Assembly (NCBI GenBank): GCA_002311855.1
Contig: DCAB01000012.1
Coordinates: 125,785 to 189,784 of the forward strand
Direction: 5' to 3'
Origin: Candidatus Dadabacteria bacterium UBA1144
GTDB lineage: Bacteria; Desulfobacterota_D; UBA1144
Length of the DNA stretch: 64,000 nt
Of the stretch, positions 45,202 through 54,064 are shown one piece after another; position 1 is the first letter of the stretch; every line of letters starts with the position of its first letter. A program made the translations under genes and the position numbers. The notes below the pieces were generated by a model. The model ran no database searches. It was not told the DNA's origin and saw only the letters and a list, made by a program, of their open reading frames with translations.

Positions 45202-46314
45202 ATGCTATATTATTTATTTCTAAATTTCGTAGATTCATGTTCTTTCCTTAACATATTCCAATACATAACTGTAAGGTCTTTTCTAGCAGGCACAATTTCA
45301 TTTCTGATAGTTATTTTTTTGACTCCAAAGTTCATAGAAATTTTTAGTAAAAACAAGGTTACAGAAAATATAAATATTTATCTCGAATCTTCTCACAAAG
45401 ATAAGAAAGGAACTCCTAATATGGGTGGCATCTTAATCGGAATAAGCGTAATTATTGCTTGTTTCATTTGCGGTAATTTCTATTTACCTGGGACTGCTGT
45501 AAGTATTTTCACAGTATGTCTTATTTGTTACGTGATATTTGCTTGTTCCGGATTTTATGACGATTTTACTAAATTGAGAAAAGGTAAAGGATTATCATTA
45601 AGTAAGAAATTAACAATTCAATTCTTGGCAACTTTCTTGTTAATAATTCTTTTATTCAAATTAAATAATTTTTCGTCTATGAACAGAGAGTTTTTCTTTG
45701 AGATGACCAACATTGGCTTTCCTTTCATAAAAGAAATTATTGATTTGGGTCCCTTTTATTTTGTTTTGTGCCTTCTTATCATTATAGGCTCGGCCAATGC
45801 CGTTAATATGACAGATGGCCTTGATGGTCTAGCAATAGGTTCAATCATACCAGTATTAGCAGGGTTAATTATTCTTGCATATGTTGCGGGAAATGCTAAT
45901 TATTCTGACTATCTTTATATTCCCCATATTTATCACGCTGGCGAGGTTGTAATCTTTCTCTCCGCCATTCTAGGTGGGACACTTGGTTTTTTGTGGTTTA
46001 ATTCAAATCCAGCCCAGATATTTATGGGGGATGTGGGGTCTATACCTTTAGGGGCAAGTATCGGTCTTGTGTCAATTTTAATCAAGCAAGAAATACTTTT
46101 GCTAATATTAGGAGGGATTTTTGTAGTAGAAGCGCTGTCAGTAATTATTCAAATAATATCTTTCAGATTTTTCAGAAAGAGGGTTTTTCTTATCGCTCCT
46201 CTTCATCATCATTTTGAAAAGAAGGGCCTTGTAGAATCAAAAATTGTAATAAGGTTTTGGATTGTTTCAATTCTATTCGCATTATTAGCAGTAGCTACTT
46301 TAAAAATTAGATAA
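45202..46314 (+). CDS. mraY: Phospho-MurNAc-pentapeptide transferase
   Basis: Integral membrane enzyme that makes lipid I from UDP-MurNAc-pentapeptide and undecaprenyl phosphate. The 370-residue protein has about ten membrane helices and the family motifs KKGTPNMGG, FYDDFTKLRKGKGLS, NAVNMTDGLDGLA, GNANYSDY, FMGDVGSIPLG and PLHHHFEKKG. The ATG directly follows the murF stop; murD starts one base after its own stop. Confidence 0.97.
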   Translation: MLYYLFLNFVDSCSFLNIFQYITVRSFLAGTISFLIVIFLTPKFIEIFSKNKVTENINIYLESSHKDKKGTPNMGGILIGISVIIACFICGNFYLPGTAVSIFTVCLICYVIFACSGFYDDFTKLRKGKGLSLSKKLTIQFLATFLLIILLFKLNNFSSMNREFFFEMTNIGFPFIKEIIDLGPFYFVLCLLIIIGSANAVNMTDGLDGLAIGSIIPVLAGLIILAYVAGNANYSDYLYIPHIYHAGEVVIFLSAILGGTLGFLWFNSNPAQIFMGDVGSIPLGASIGLVSILIKQEILLLILGGIFVVEALSVIIQIISFRFFRKRVFLIAPLHHHFEKKGLVESKIVIRFWIVSILFALLAVATLKIR

Positions 46315-46315
46315 G

Positions 46316-47602
46316 ATGAAAAAAAATATTCTTATTTATGGAATGGGTGCAACAGGAACTGAGCTAATCAGATTTTGTAGAAAAAACAAAATTTCCTATA
46401 TCCCCTTTGATGATAACAAAAAAGTAATTAATAAATCAGAAAGAATATCAAGTTCAGAAAATGACTTCAAAAATTTAATAAAAAAATGTAGCGAAATAAT
46501 AGTCAGTCCTGGTATCGGACTAAGAAATAAAAATATTGAGTTGGCAAAGAAATTGGGGAAAAAAATAGTAAGCGAGATAGAATTTGCCTCAAGATATATA
46601 AATAAACCTGTTATTGCAATAACAGGAACCAATGGCAAAACAACAACAACCTTGTTAACATTGAAATTGCTTGAAAGCGCTGGATACAAAGTATTTCTTG
46701 GAGGGAACATAGGCTCTACTCTAATCAATGTTGTGTCATCACAGAATCAATACGATGTGATATTAATAGAGGCAAGTAGCTTTCAACTCCAATTTGTACA
46801 ATCTTTTTTTAAGCCCTTTATTGCAGTTTTCTTAAATATATCTGAAAACCATTTAGACCACCATCTAAATATGAGAGAATATTGCGAATCCAAAATGAAC
46901 ATATTCAGAAATCAAGATCAGGTTTGTTTTGCATTGTGCTCAAAAGATATTTACGAGAAAATCTCTTATAGAAATAAAGCATTTTTTTTGAACCCCTTTA
47001 GAAATAATGGGGTCAACTTGTCCCAAGATGGAATTACAGTTAACAATGAATATCAAATTAGATTCAACAATTTAAAACTAATTGGTTTCCATAATTTAGA
47101 AAACATATCTTTTGCCCTTAGTATTTTTTCAATATTTAAAAAAATACTTCCAAAACAAATTAAACTAATAGAACAATTTACTCCGCCAAATCATAGATTA
47201 GAAATAATTAGGAAATATAAAGAAAAAATTGTAATTAATGATTCCAAATCCACTTCGCCTCAGGCTACCGAAACTGCATTAAAAAGCCTGAGGAAAAACG
47301 TTATTCTCTTAATGGGCGGAAAGGATAAAAAATTAAATTACAATCTTTTAAAAAAAGAAATTAATAAAAAAGTTACGATACTAATACTTTTTGGTGAAAA
47401 CAAATTTGAACTTGCGAAATTTTTTAATAAATCAAAACAGATTATAGCAATAGATTTATTTGATGCTGTGGAAAAAGGATTAAAAAATTGTTCGCATGGT
47501 CATACCTTATTGTTTAGTCCCGGCACTTCTAGCTTTGATCAATTTAATTCATATTCTGAGAGAGGAGATAAATTTAAAGAATATGTTCAAAAATTATCTT
47601 AA
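46316..47602 (+). CDS. murD: UDP-MurNAc-L-alanine:D-glutamate ligase
   Basis: Adds D-Glu to the precursor. A 428-residue Mur ligase with an N-terminal Rossmann-like start (ILIYGMGATGTEL), the ATP loop AITGTNGKTTTT near 100-111, EASSFQL, NISENHLDHH, PPNHRLE, NDSKSTSPQAT and LLMGGKDK. Overlaps ftsW by 20 bases, since ftsW's ATG at 47583 lies inside its last codons. Confidence 0.96.
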   Translation: MKKNILIYGMGATGTELIRFCRKNKISYIPFDDNKKVINKSERISSSENDFKNLIKKCSEIIVSPGIGLRNKNIELAKKLGKKIVSEIEFASRYINKPVIAITGTNGKTTTTLLTLKLLESAGYKVFLGGNIGSTLINVVSSQNQYDVILIEASSFQLQFVQSFFKPFIAVFLNISENHLDHHLNMREYCESKMNIFRNQDQVCFALCSKDIYEKISYRNKAFFLNPFRNNGVNLSQDGITVNNEYQIRFNNLKLIGFHNLENISFALSIFSIFKKILPKQIKLIEQFTPPNHRLEIIRKYKEKIVINDSKSTSPQATETALKSLRKNVILLMGGKDKKLNYNLLKKEINKKVTILILFGENKFELAKFFNKSKQIIAIDLFDAVEKGLKNCSHGHTLLFSPGTSSFDQFNSYSERGDKFKEYVQKLS

Positions 47603-48689
47603 TAAAATAGAGCCAAAGAACTTGTTCCTCATTTCTGTGTTAATTTTGTCTATTTTTGGTTTAATAATGGTTTTCAGTTCTAGTTCGGTTAAAGGTATGG
47701 AAGATTATGCTGATTCCTATTATTTCTTGAAAAAACAAGGCATTTTTCTTTGCATAGGCTTAATAATATTTATCATTTTTTCAAAGGTTGAAACAAATTT
47801 TCTGGAAAAAAACCATAAACTTTTTTATGGAATTGGGATTATCATGCTGCTTTTAGTTTTTGTTCCAATTCTAGGAAAGAAAGCTGGGAACGCAACCAGG
47901 TGGATCGACTTAGGTCTTTTTTCTTTTCAACCAATCGAGATATCCAAGTATATGTTGTTAATTTTTATTGCAAAACATCTTGCAACAAAGAGTAAAAGAA
48001 TTAAGGAGTTTAGAATTGGTGTAATTTCTTCAACACTCCCATGTATACCCTATGCCGTTCTCTTGATAATGCAACCAGATTATGGAAATACCGTACTTTT
48101 ACTCACCACGATTTTTGCAATGATAATAATATCCGGAGCTAGACTTTCCCATTTGGTTTCAATCTTCATTGTTTTGTCTTGTTCCTTTTATACTTTAATC
48201 TTGATGGCTCCGTACAGAATGCAAAGACTTCTGTCTTTTATGGATCCATATGCAGATCCACAAGGCTCAGGACATCAAATAATTCAATCTTATGTAGCAT
48301 TAGCCAAAGGAGGGTTGTTTGGAGTTGGCCTAGGCAACAGTTCTCAGAAATTATTTTTCTTACCCGCTCAACATAACGATTTTATATTTTCTATAATTGC
48401 TGAAGAATTGGGTTTGCTTGGAAGCTCTATTTTACTTTGTCTTTTCGGATTTTTAATCTATAGTGGCTTTAAAATATTAGAAAGATCAAAGGATCTTTTT
48501 TCAAGAAATCTAATTGCGGGGATTGTAATTATGACTTCACTCCAAATCATAATAAATCTTTCAGTTACCGTAGGGCTAATGCCACCTAAAGGAATCCCTT
48601 TGCCATTAATAAGTTACGGGGGAAGTTCCTTGGTATTTACACTGCTTGCTATGGGATTAATCTTAGCTTTAGATAAGAGAAGAAAATGA
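47583..48689 (+). CDS. ftsW: Septal peptidoglycan polymerase FtsW
   Basis: SEDS-family glycosyltransferase working with FtsI. A 368-residue protein with about ten membrane helices, SSSVKGMEDY in the first loop, RWIDLGLFSFQPIEISK, the catalytic-Asp motif QPDYGNTVLL, DPYADPQGSGHQIIQS, the GVGLGNSSQKLFFLP loop, and PLPLISYGGSSL near the end. The frame is open upstream to 47496, but the ATG at 47583 gives the family's start (KNLFLISVLILSIFGLIMVF). Overlaps murD by 20 and murG by four bases. Confidence 0.95.
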   Translation: MFKNYLNKIEPKNLFLISVLILSIFGLIMVFSSSSVKGMEDYADSYYFLKKQGIFLCIGLIIFIIFSKVETNFLEKNHKLFYGIGIIMLLLVFVPILGKKAGNATRWIDLGLFSFQPIEISKYMLLIFIAKHLATKSKRIKEFRIGVISSTLPCIPYAVLLIMQPDYGNTVLLLTTIFAMIIISGARLSHLVSIFIVLSCSFYTLILMAPYRMQRLLSFMDPYADPQGSGHQIIQSYVALAKGGLFGVGLGNSSQKLFFLPAQHNDFIFSIIAEELGLLGSSILLCLFGFLIYSGFKILERSKDLFSRNLIAGIVIMTSLQIIINLSVTVGLMPPKGIPLPLISYGGSSLVFTLLAMGLILALDKRRK

Positions 48690-49789
48690 AAAAAATAATA
48701 ATAATTTTGGGAGTCACCGGGGGACACATATTCCCCGGAATATCTATTGCAAATAACTTGAAAAAAATTAATAAAGAAATTGATATTCTATTTATTAATA
48801 GTAGTAATTCAAAGATTGTTATTCCTAAATTAAGAATAGACTACGAACTAGTGGAAATTGATTCCTTAGGGTTCAAGGGAAAGTCGCCTTTGTCAAAAAT
48901 AAAATCAATACTTTTATTAATTAAATCAATTTTTCAATCGAATAAAATTATCAATCAATTTAGGGCCGATGCAATAATTGGGACAGGTGGTTTTGTTTCC
49001 CTTCCGGTTTGCTTGTGTGGCTACCTAAGGGGAATTAAAACATTCATTATCGAAGGAAACTCAGTACCAGGCTTGGCCAACAAAATAATTTCAATTTTTT
49101 GTGAAAATATTTTTATAAATTTTGAAGAATCACAAAAATATTTGCCAAAAAAAAAGTGTATTCAGACTGGCTATCCAATCAGAGATTTCAATTTGATCAA
49201 TCACAACAATAAAAAAAACGACTTACTAATCTTGGGTGGTAGCCAAGGTTCGGAGTCGCTTAACACTAAAATATTATTTACTATCCAAAATTTATTAGAA
49301 AAAATTTCCGGCAATTCAACAAAGAATAATGAAAGATTTTCTATTGTCCATCAAACAGGATCAAAAGACAAAGAAAGAGTCGATAATTTTTATAAAAATT
49401 TAAAAGACAAATATGCTTTTTTAGAGATTGAAACATTTGAATTCATAAACAACCTTGAGGATTTTTATTCAAACTCTAGAGTTTTAGTATCTAGAGCTGG
49501 GGCAAGTACAATTAGCGAGAGTCTCAGATTCAATGTACTTTCGATTTTTATCCCGATTAAAGACTCAACGAATAATCATCAATATCTAAATGCCGTAGAG
49601 TTGTTCAACAAAAAACTTGCAGAGATACATTTAGAAAGCGAAAAAAACACAATCCTGTGTAATAAAATTATTAATTTTCTCTACAATGGTGAAATAAGCT
49701 CTGTTTATGTAAAATCTAAAAAAAAAATAATCGATAATAGTCAAACTGCAGCAGAAAAAATTTGTAAAAAAATACTGGAGACAGCTTGA
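48686..49789 (+). CDS. murG: Lipid I GlcNAc-transferase MurG
   Basis: Peripheral inner-membrane GT28 enzyme that makes lipid II. The 367-residue protein shows GVTGGHIFPGISIA near the start, IGTGGFVSLPVCL, EGNSVPGLANK, ILGGSQGSESLN, HQTG, VSRAGASTISE and PIKDSTNNHQYLNA. The usual HxxN/GGxxxHxxP start is GGHIFPG here, which keeps the histidine. Overlaps ftsW and murC by four bases each. Confidence 0.95.
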   Translation: MKKIIIILGVTGGHIFPGISIANNLKKINKEIDILFINSSNSKIVIPKLRIDYELVEIDSLGFKGKSPLSKIKSILLLIKSIFQSNKIINQFRADAIIGTGGFVSLPVCLCGYLRGIKTFIIEGNSVPGLANKIISIFCENIFINFEESQKYLPKKKCIQTGYPIRDFNLINHNNKKNDLLILGGSQGSESLNTKILFTIQNLLEKISGNSTKNNERFSIVHQTGSKDKERVDNFYKNLKDKYAFLEIETFEFINNLEDFYSNSRVLVSRAGASTISESLRFNVLSIFIPIKDSTNNHQYLNAVELFNKKLAEIHLESEKNTILCNKIINFLYNGEISSVYVKSKKKIIDNSQTAAEKICKKILETA

Positions 49790-51165
49790 ACAACAAAAAG
49801 ATAAAAAAAATTCATTTTGTGGGAATCGGGGGAATAGGAATGAGTTCTCTTGCTCAATTTCTGTTAAACAAGAACTATCAAATTAGTGGCTCTGATGTTT
49901 CAAAAAATTCTTTTACAAAGAAATTAAAAAAAGAAGGTTGTAAAATTTTTGAAGAACATAATGAAAATAATATTACTAATCAAGATTTAATCATTTACTC
50001 GTCAGCTATAGATAAAAAAAATCCAGAAATACTAGAAGGTAAAAGGAATAAAATCAAGATAATGTCACGCGGAGAAGCTCTAGGTTTTTTTACAAAAAAG
50101 AATAAAAATATATCCATCTCAGGGTGTCACGGAAAAAGCACAACCACTTCAATGACTCATTTTTTCCTGAATAAGGCAGGATTTGATTCAACATTATTTC
50201 TTGGTGCTGTAGACAGTAGATTAAAATCTAATGTCTATTTGGGTAATTCAAAATTTTGTGTCATAGAAGCAGATGAAAGTGACAATAGCCTAAACCATCT
50301 TAATTCATTTATTTCTATAGTTACAAATATCGACTACGATCACCTAGATTATTATAAAACTAAAAAGAATCTTATTGCCACATTTAAGAAATTTATTATA
50401 ACGACAAGAGGGAAGTGCATAATTAACAACGATTGTAAAATAACAAGTAAATTAGTGAGAAATATTAATTCAAAAAAAATAATAAAGTTTGGTCAATTTA
50501 ATATTGAATCCAATGATTATTCATTCAAAATTCTAGAAAGTTTAAATGGTTCAAAGTTTGAAATATCGAAAGGACAACATTTTCTTGCTTCCTTTGCTTC
50601 AAAATTAATCGGCGAATACAATATTTACAACTCCGTGTGCTCAATAATCACTGCTTTAGAAGTGGGTATAGAAATTGAGGAAATAAAAAAATCATTCAAG
50701 ACATACAAGGCTCCATTAAGAAGATTCGAAACCATATTCCGTAGCAATTCACTAACAATTGTGGATGATTATGCTCATCATCCTAATGCTATTAGGGCAA
50801 TCAGAAAAAGTTTAGAAGTTAGCCCTCAATATAAAAATATTTTTTTAGTTTTTCAACCCCATCGATTTTCAAGAACAAAAATTTTATTTAAGGATTTTGT
50901 TAAAGAACTCTCTCTGTGGGAGAATATTTATTTGGTCGATATATATTCAGCATTCGAAAAAACTAGTATAATTTTAGACTCAATGCTTCTTTACAAGGAA
51001 ATAAAAAAAATAAATAATAAAATTAAATACTTCTCTAATGATGAATTGTTGATAGAGAAAATTGTTTCCGAATCGACAAAAAAGGATAGCTTGATTATTA
51101 CAATGGGGGCTGGGAATATAAGAAATGTCGGATCCACTATCAAAAAAAGAATTGCAAATTCTTGA
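49786..51165 (+). CDS. murC: UDP-MurNAc:L-alanine ligase
   Basis: Adds the first amino acid, L-Ala. A 459-residue Mur ligase with HFVGIGGIGMSSLAQ at the start, the ATP loop ISGCHGKSTTT near 111-121 (most MurC have GTHGKTTT), VIEADESD, SIVTNIDYDHLDYY, RRFE and VDDYAHHPNAIRA. The start is TTG overlapping the murG stop. Overlaps murB by 41 bases. Confidence 0.95.
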   Translation: MNNKKIKKIHFVGIGGIGMSSLAQFLLNKNYQISGSDVSKNSFTKKLKKEGCKIFEEHNENNITNQDLIIYSSAIDKKNPEILEGKRNKIKIMSRGEALGFFTKKNKNISISGCHGKSTTTSMTHFFLNKAGFDSTLFLGAVDSRLKSNVYLGNSKFCVIEADESDNSLNHLNSFISIVTNIDYDHLDYYKTKKNLIATFKKFIITTRGKCIINNDCKITSKLVRNINSKKIIKFGQFNIESNDYSFKILESLNGSKFEISKGQHFLASFASKLIGEYNIYNSVCSIITALEVGIEIEEIKKSFKTYKAPLRRFETIFRSNSLTIVDDYAHHPNAIRAIRKSLEVSPQYKNIFLVFQPHRFSRTKILFKDFVKELSLWENIYLVDIYSAFEKTSIILDSMLLYKEIKKINNKIKYFSNDELLIEKIVSESTKKDSLIITMGAGNIRNVGSTIKKRIANS

Positions 51166-52042
51166 TGGTTTTCTTAAAGAAAGAAGTATCACCTTTGTTA
51201 AGAACTATGATATGGGTGAATATTCGTCATGGAAAGTTGGAGCTATAACAAAAATAATAATTTTTCCCGAAAATATTAACGAATTTAAAGAAACTATTTT
51301 AAAACTTAAAGAAATAGAAATTAGTTTTTTTATCACTGGCAATGCAACAAACACTCTTTTCATTAATTTGCTTCGAACAATTATAATCAGCACAAAAAGA
51401 TTAAAGAAAATTGAATTTATTTCCGACAACGAAATTATAGCCGATTGTGGTTGTTCATTAAGTTTAATATCGAATAGATGTTTAGAAAGAAATCTTGTGG
51501 GATTCGAATTTTCTACAGGAATACCAGGTACAGTTGGTGGAGCACTAATAACAAATGCGGGTGCAAATGAGGGCACAATATCTGATTGTCTGAAATCAGT
51601 TTTTTTCTTTAAAGATGGGAAAGAAATTGAGGTTCCGAAAAACAAAATTGAATTTAGTTATCGAAGGAGCTCGATTGAAAAAAACGACATTATAACAAGA
51701 GCAAAGTTTAAATTAAATAAAGGGAACGCATCTTTAGTCAAAGAAAAGATCACGGAATATATTAAGCATAGAAATAATACTCAACCAGTCCAATATCCGA
51801 GTGCTGGAAGTGTGTTCATGAACGATAAACAGATTGAAGCAGGAAAGCTAATAGAGGAGCTTGGTCTTAAGGGTCTAACAATCGGTGGCGCACAAGTATC
51901 AACTCTGCATGCTAATTACATAATTAATACTGGAAAAGCTAATATTAGTGATATCAAAAATTTGATTGATAAAATAAAAAATGAATGCCAGAGAAGGCGT
52001 GGCATCAATCTCGAAACCGAAGTAAGAATTGTAGATGAATAA
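51125..52042 (+). CDS. murB: UDP-N-acetylenolpyruvoylglucosamine reductase
   Basis: FAD enzyme that makes UDP-MurNAc. The 305-residue type II form has SSWKVGAITKIII (FAD-site start), STGIPGTVGGALITNAGA, SYRRSSIEKND, and the catalytic-serine region YPSAGSVFMND, ending with TEVRIV. The phosphate loop ITGNATNTLF departs from the usual GxGSN-L. The ATG lies 41 bases inside murC; if too early, no other start fits well. ftsQ begins eight bases before the stop. Confidence 0.94.
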   Translation: MSDPLSKKELQILDGFLKERSITFVKNYDMGEYSSWKVGAITKIIIFPENINEFKETILKLKEIEISFFITGNATNTLFINLLRTIIISTKRLKKIEFISDNEIIADCGCSLSLISNRCLERNLVGFEFSTGIPGTVGGALITNAGANEGTISDCLKSVFFFKDGKEIEVPKNKIEFSYRRSSIEKNDIITRAKFKLNKGNASLVKEKITEYIKHRNNTQPVQYPSAGSVFMNDKQIEAGKLIEELGLKGLTIGGAQVSTLHANYIINTGKANISDIKNLIDKIKNECQRRRGINLETEVRIVDE

Positions 52043-52712
52043 AATCAAAAGTGCTTTATTGTTCTCTGTAGCTTTAATTTCGATAGGTATTTATTTGTAT
52101 TTCCCCATCTTTTGCTTTGTGAAAGAAATAGATGTACAAGGCAATACTTTTGTAAATAATGACGAAATTATTCAAACATCCGAATTATCCGGAAAATTAT
52201 TAACTTTAATTAATAAAGAAAGGGTCGAAAAAAGGTTATTGTCAATCAAAATTATTAAAAATATAAAATTTGAACAAAAAAGTCTAAGCAAGATAAAGAT
52301 ATACATAGAAGAAAAGAAAATTGTCATGCTTGCACAGATTGGAGAAAAAACGGGTTACGTTGATTCCGAAAATAATTTCATTGAGGGCATAGGTGAGTAT
52401 GTGGGGGTAAATTTTCCTATTTTTACTTCTGATTCAGCAAAAAGTACGAGATTTGGAATTGAAATTCTAGATTTATTTAACAAAAAAAAAATATTTACTC
52501 CCGAAAATATATCCGAAATTGCTTATAGTGAAATAACAGGCCTTACCGTCTTTACGACTCAGGACACAACAATTTATATTGGAAAAGGAAATTTTGAAAT
52601 GAAGCTAAGAAATCTTCAATTAATCTTGGAAGATGGAAAAGCAAAAGGCAAGAAAGAAGATTTCATTGATATCAGCAACGAAACAAAGGCTATTGTAAAG
52701 TATAGTCTTTAA
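52035..52712 (+). CDS. ftsQ: Cell division protein FtsQ
   Basis: Bitopic divisome scaffold, 225 residues. One membrane helix (about 6-23) is followed by a POTRA domain (about 29-96) beginning VKEIDVQGNTFVNNDEIIQ, then the FtsQ beta domain. Sequence conservation is limited, but POTRA, length and position between murB and ftsA support the call. The usual ddl gene is missing; murB and ftsQ overlap by eight bases, so there is no space for one. Confidence 0.9.
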   Translation: MNKIKSALLFSVALISIGIYLYFPIFCFVKEIDVQGNTFVNNDEIIQTSELSGKLLTLINKERVEKRLLSIKIIKNIKFEQKSLSKIKIYIEEKKIVMLAQIGEKTGYVDSENNFIEGIGEYVGVNFPIFTSDSAKSTRFGIEILDLFNKKKIFTPENISEIAYSEITGLTVFTTQDTTIYIGKGNFEMKLRNLQLILEDGKAKGKKEDFIDISNETKAIVKYSL

Positions 52713-52729
52713 GATTATAATGGCTAAAA

Positions 52730-53959
52730 ATGGCTCAAGGTAATGTGATAGTCGGTCTAGACATTGGAACAACAAAGATTTTATGCTTGGTAGCCGAAGT
52801 TAACGCACCTGGTGACGTAGAAATTATAGGTGTAAGTACCCACCCATCAAAAGGTCTTCAAAGAGGGATTGTAGTAAATATTGAAAGTACGGTTCGATCT
52901 ATTCGACAAGCCATAGTAGACGCTGAAAAAATGGCCGGAACTGAAATTACAAGTGTCATCGTTGGAATAGCAGGTGGACACATAAGAAGCTTAAATGGAC
53001 ATGGAATGATAACGTTACGTAATCGCGAAGTTACGCAAAGAGATATAGATAGAGTTATAGAGTCTGCAACTGCTGGAGCTCAGCCAGCTGATAGAGAAGT
53101 AATTCACGTAATGCCACAAGAATTCATAGTAGATGGGGAGAGAAAAATAAAACATCCAGTTGGTCTATATGGTGTTAAATTGGAGGCTAAAATTCACATG
53201 GTAACCGCTCAAGTTACTCAAGCACAAAACCTTGTGAAGTGTGTTCATAATTCGGGTCTTGATGTCCAATCTTTGGTTTTGGAGCAAATTGCATCGAGTG
53301 AAGCTGTACTAACTCCTGACGAAAGAGATGTTGGAGTTGTTCTTGTTGATTGTGGAGGAGGGACAACGGACATAGCTGTTTTTTGTGATGGATCAATTAA
53401 GTACACAAGCAATATTACCATTGGTGGTGATTTTCTTGATAATGACATCTCATTTGGCTTAGGTGCATCTAAAGTAGTAGCGAAAGAGATAAAAGAAAGA
53501 TATGGAATTGCTTCGGCAGATTTAGTTGATGAAGATGAAGATATTAGAATTGATAAAATTGCTGGCTCTGGAAGAAAAAAAGTCAGCAAATTGGAATTAG
53601 CAAATATAGTTGAACCAAGACTTGAAGAAATTTTTACTATGGCAAGAAGAGAAATTATGAGATCAGGCTACTACGATATGCTTCCTGCAGGTTGTGTAAT
53701 TACAGGGGGCTCTATGGCTATGCCAGGGTCCGATTATTTGGCTCAAAAGATTCTAAACATGCCTGTAAGACTTGGCATCCCTTCTCAAATTTCTGGACTT
53801 GAAGAGCTCGTTTCCAAGCCCGAATGTTCAACAGGTGTAGGATTATTACTATGGGGTTCAAACAATCAGGTTTCAAATAAAAAAATTAGGATTAGAGATC
53901 CCCAGGTTTTTAAAAGAGTTTTTAACACTATGAGAACCTGGTTCTCGGATCTTTTTTAG
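52730..53959 (+). CDS. ftsA: Cell division protein FtsA
   Basis: Actin-like protein that anchors FtsZ to the membrane. The 409 residues include the phosphate-1 motif VGLDIGTTKILCLVAE (7-23), the 1C domain, VLVDCGGGTTDIAVF (phosphate-2), CVITGGSMAMPGSDYL (adenosine loop) and a C-terminal amphipathic segment (RVFNTMRTWFSDLF) for membrane binding. There are 17 bases after ftsQ. The ATG is ten bases after another ATG of a short out-of-frame reading frame. Confidence 0.96.
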   Translation: MAQGNVIVGLDIGTTKILCLVAEVNAPGDVEIIGVSTHPSKGLQRGIVVNIESTVRSIRQAIVDAEKMAGTEITSVIVGIAGGHIRSLNGHGMITLRNREVTQRDIDRVIESATAGAQPADREVIHVMPQEFIVDGERKIKHPVGLYGVKLEAKIHMVTAQVTQAQNLVKCVHNSGLDVQSLVLEQIASSEAVLTPDERDVGVVLVDCGGGTTDIAVFCDGSIKYTSNITIGGDFLDNDISFGLGASKVVAKEIKERYGIASADLVDEDEDIRIDKIAGSGRKKVSKLELANIVEPRLEEIFTMARREIMRSGYYDMLPAGCVITGGSMAMPGSDYLAQKILNMPVRLGIPSQISGLEELVSKPECSTGVGLLLWGSNNQVSNKKIRIRDPQVFKRVFNTMRTWFSDLF

Positions 53960-54064
53960 TCTTTTTTTGTATCTTTTTTTTCAATATTGTTATACAATTG
54001 TACTAAATATGGTATTCTCTAGTCATGGTCCTACCATATATAGATATAATTAGAGGTGTGCATT

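Noticed and set aside
47496..47582. Upstream in-frame extension of ftsW within murD
   Set aside because: The ATG at 47583 gives the normal FtsW N-terminus; the extension is unlike the family.
53993..54002. TACAATTGTA palindrome before ftsZ
   Set aside because: A single ten-base AT-rich palindrome is not enough for an operator call, and no -10/-35 pair fitted convincingly.
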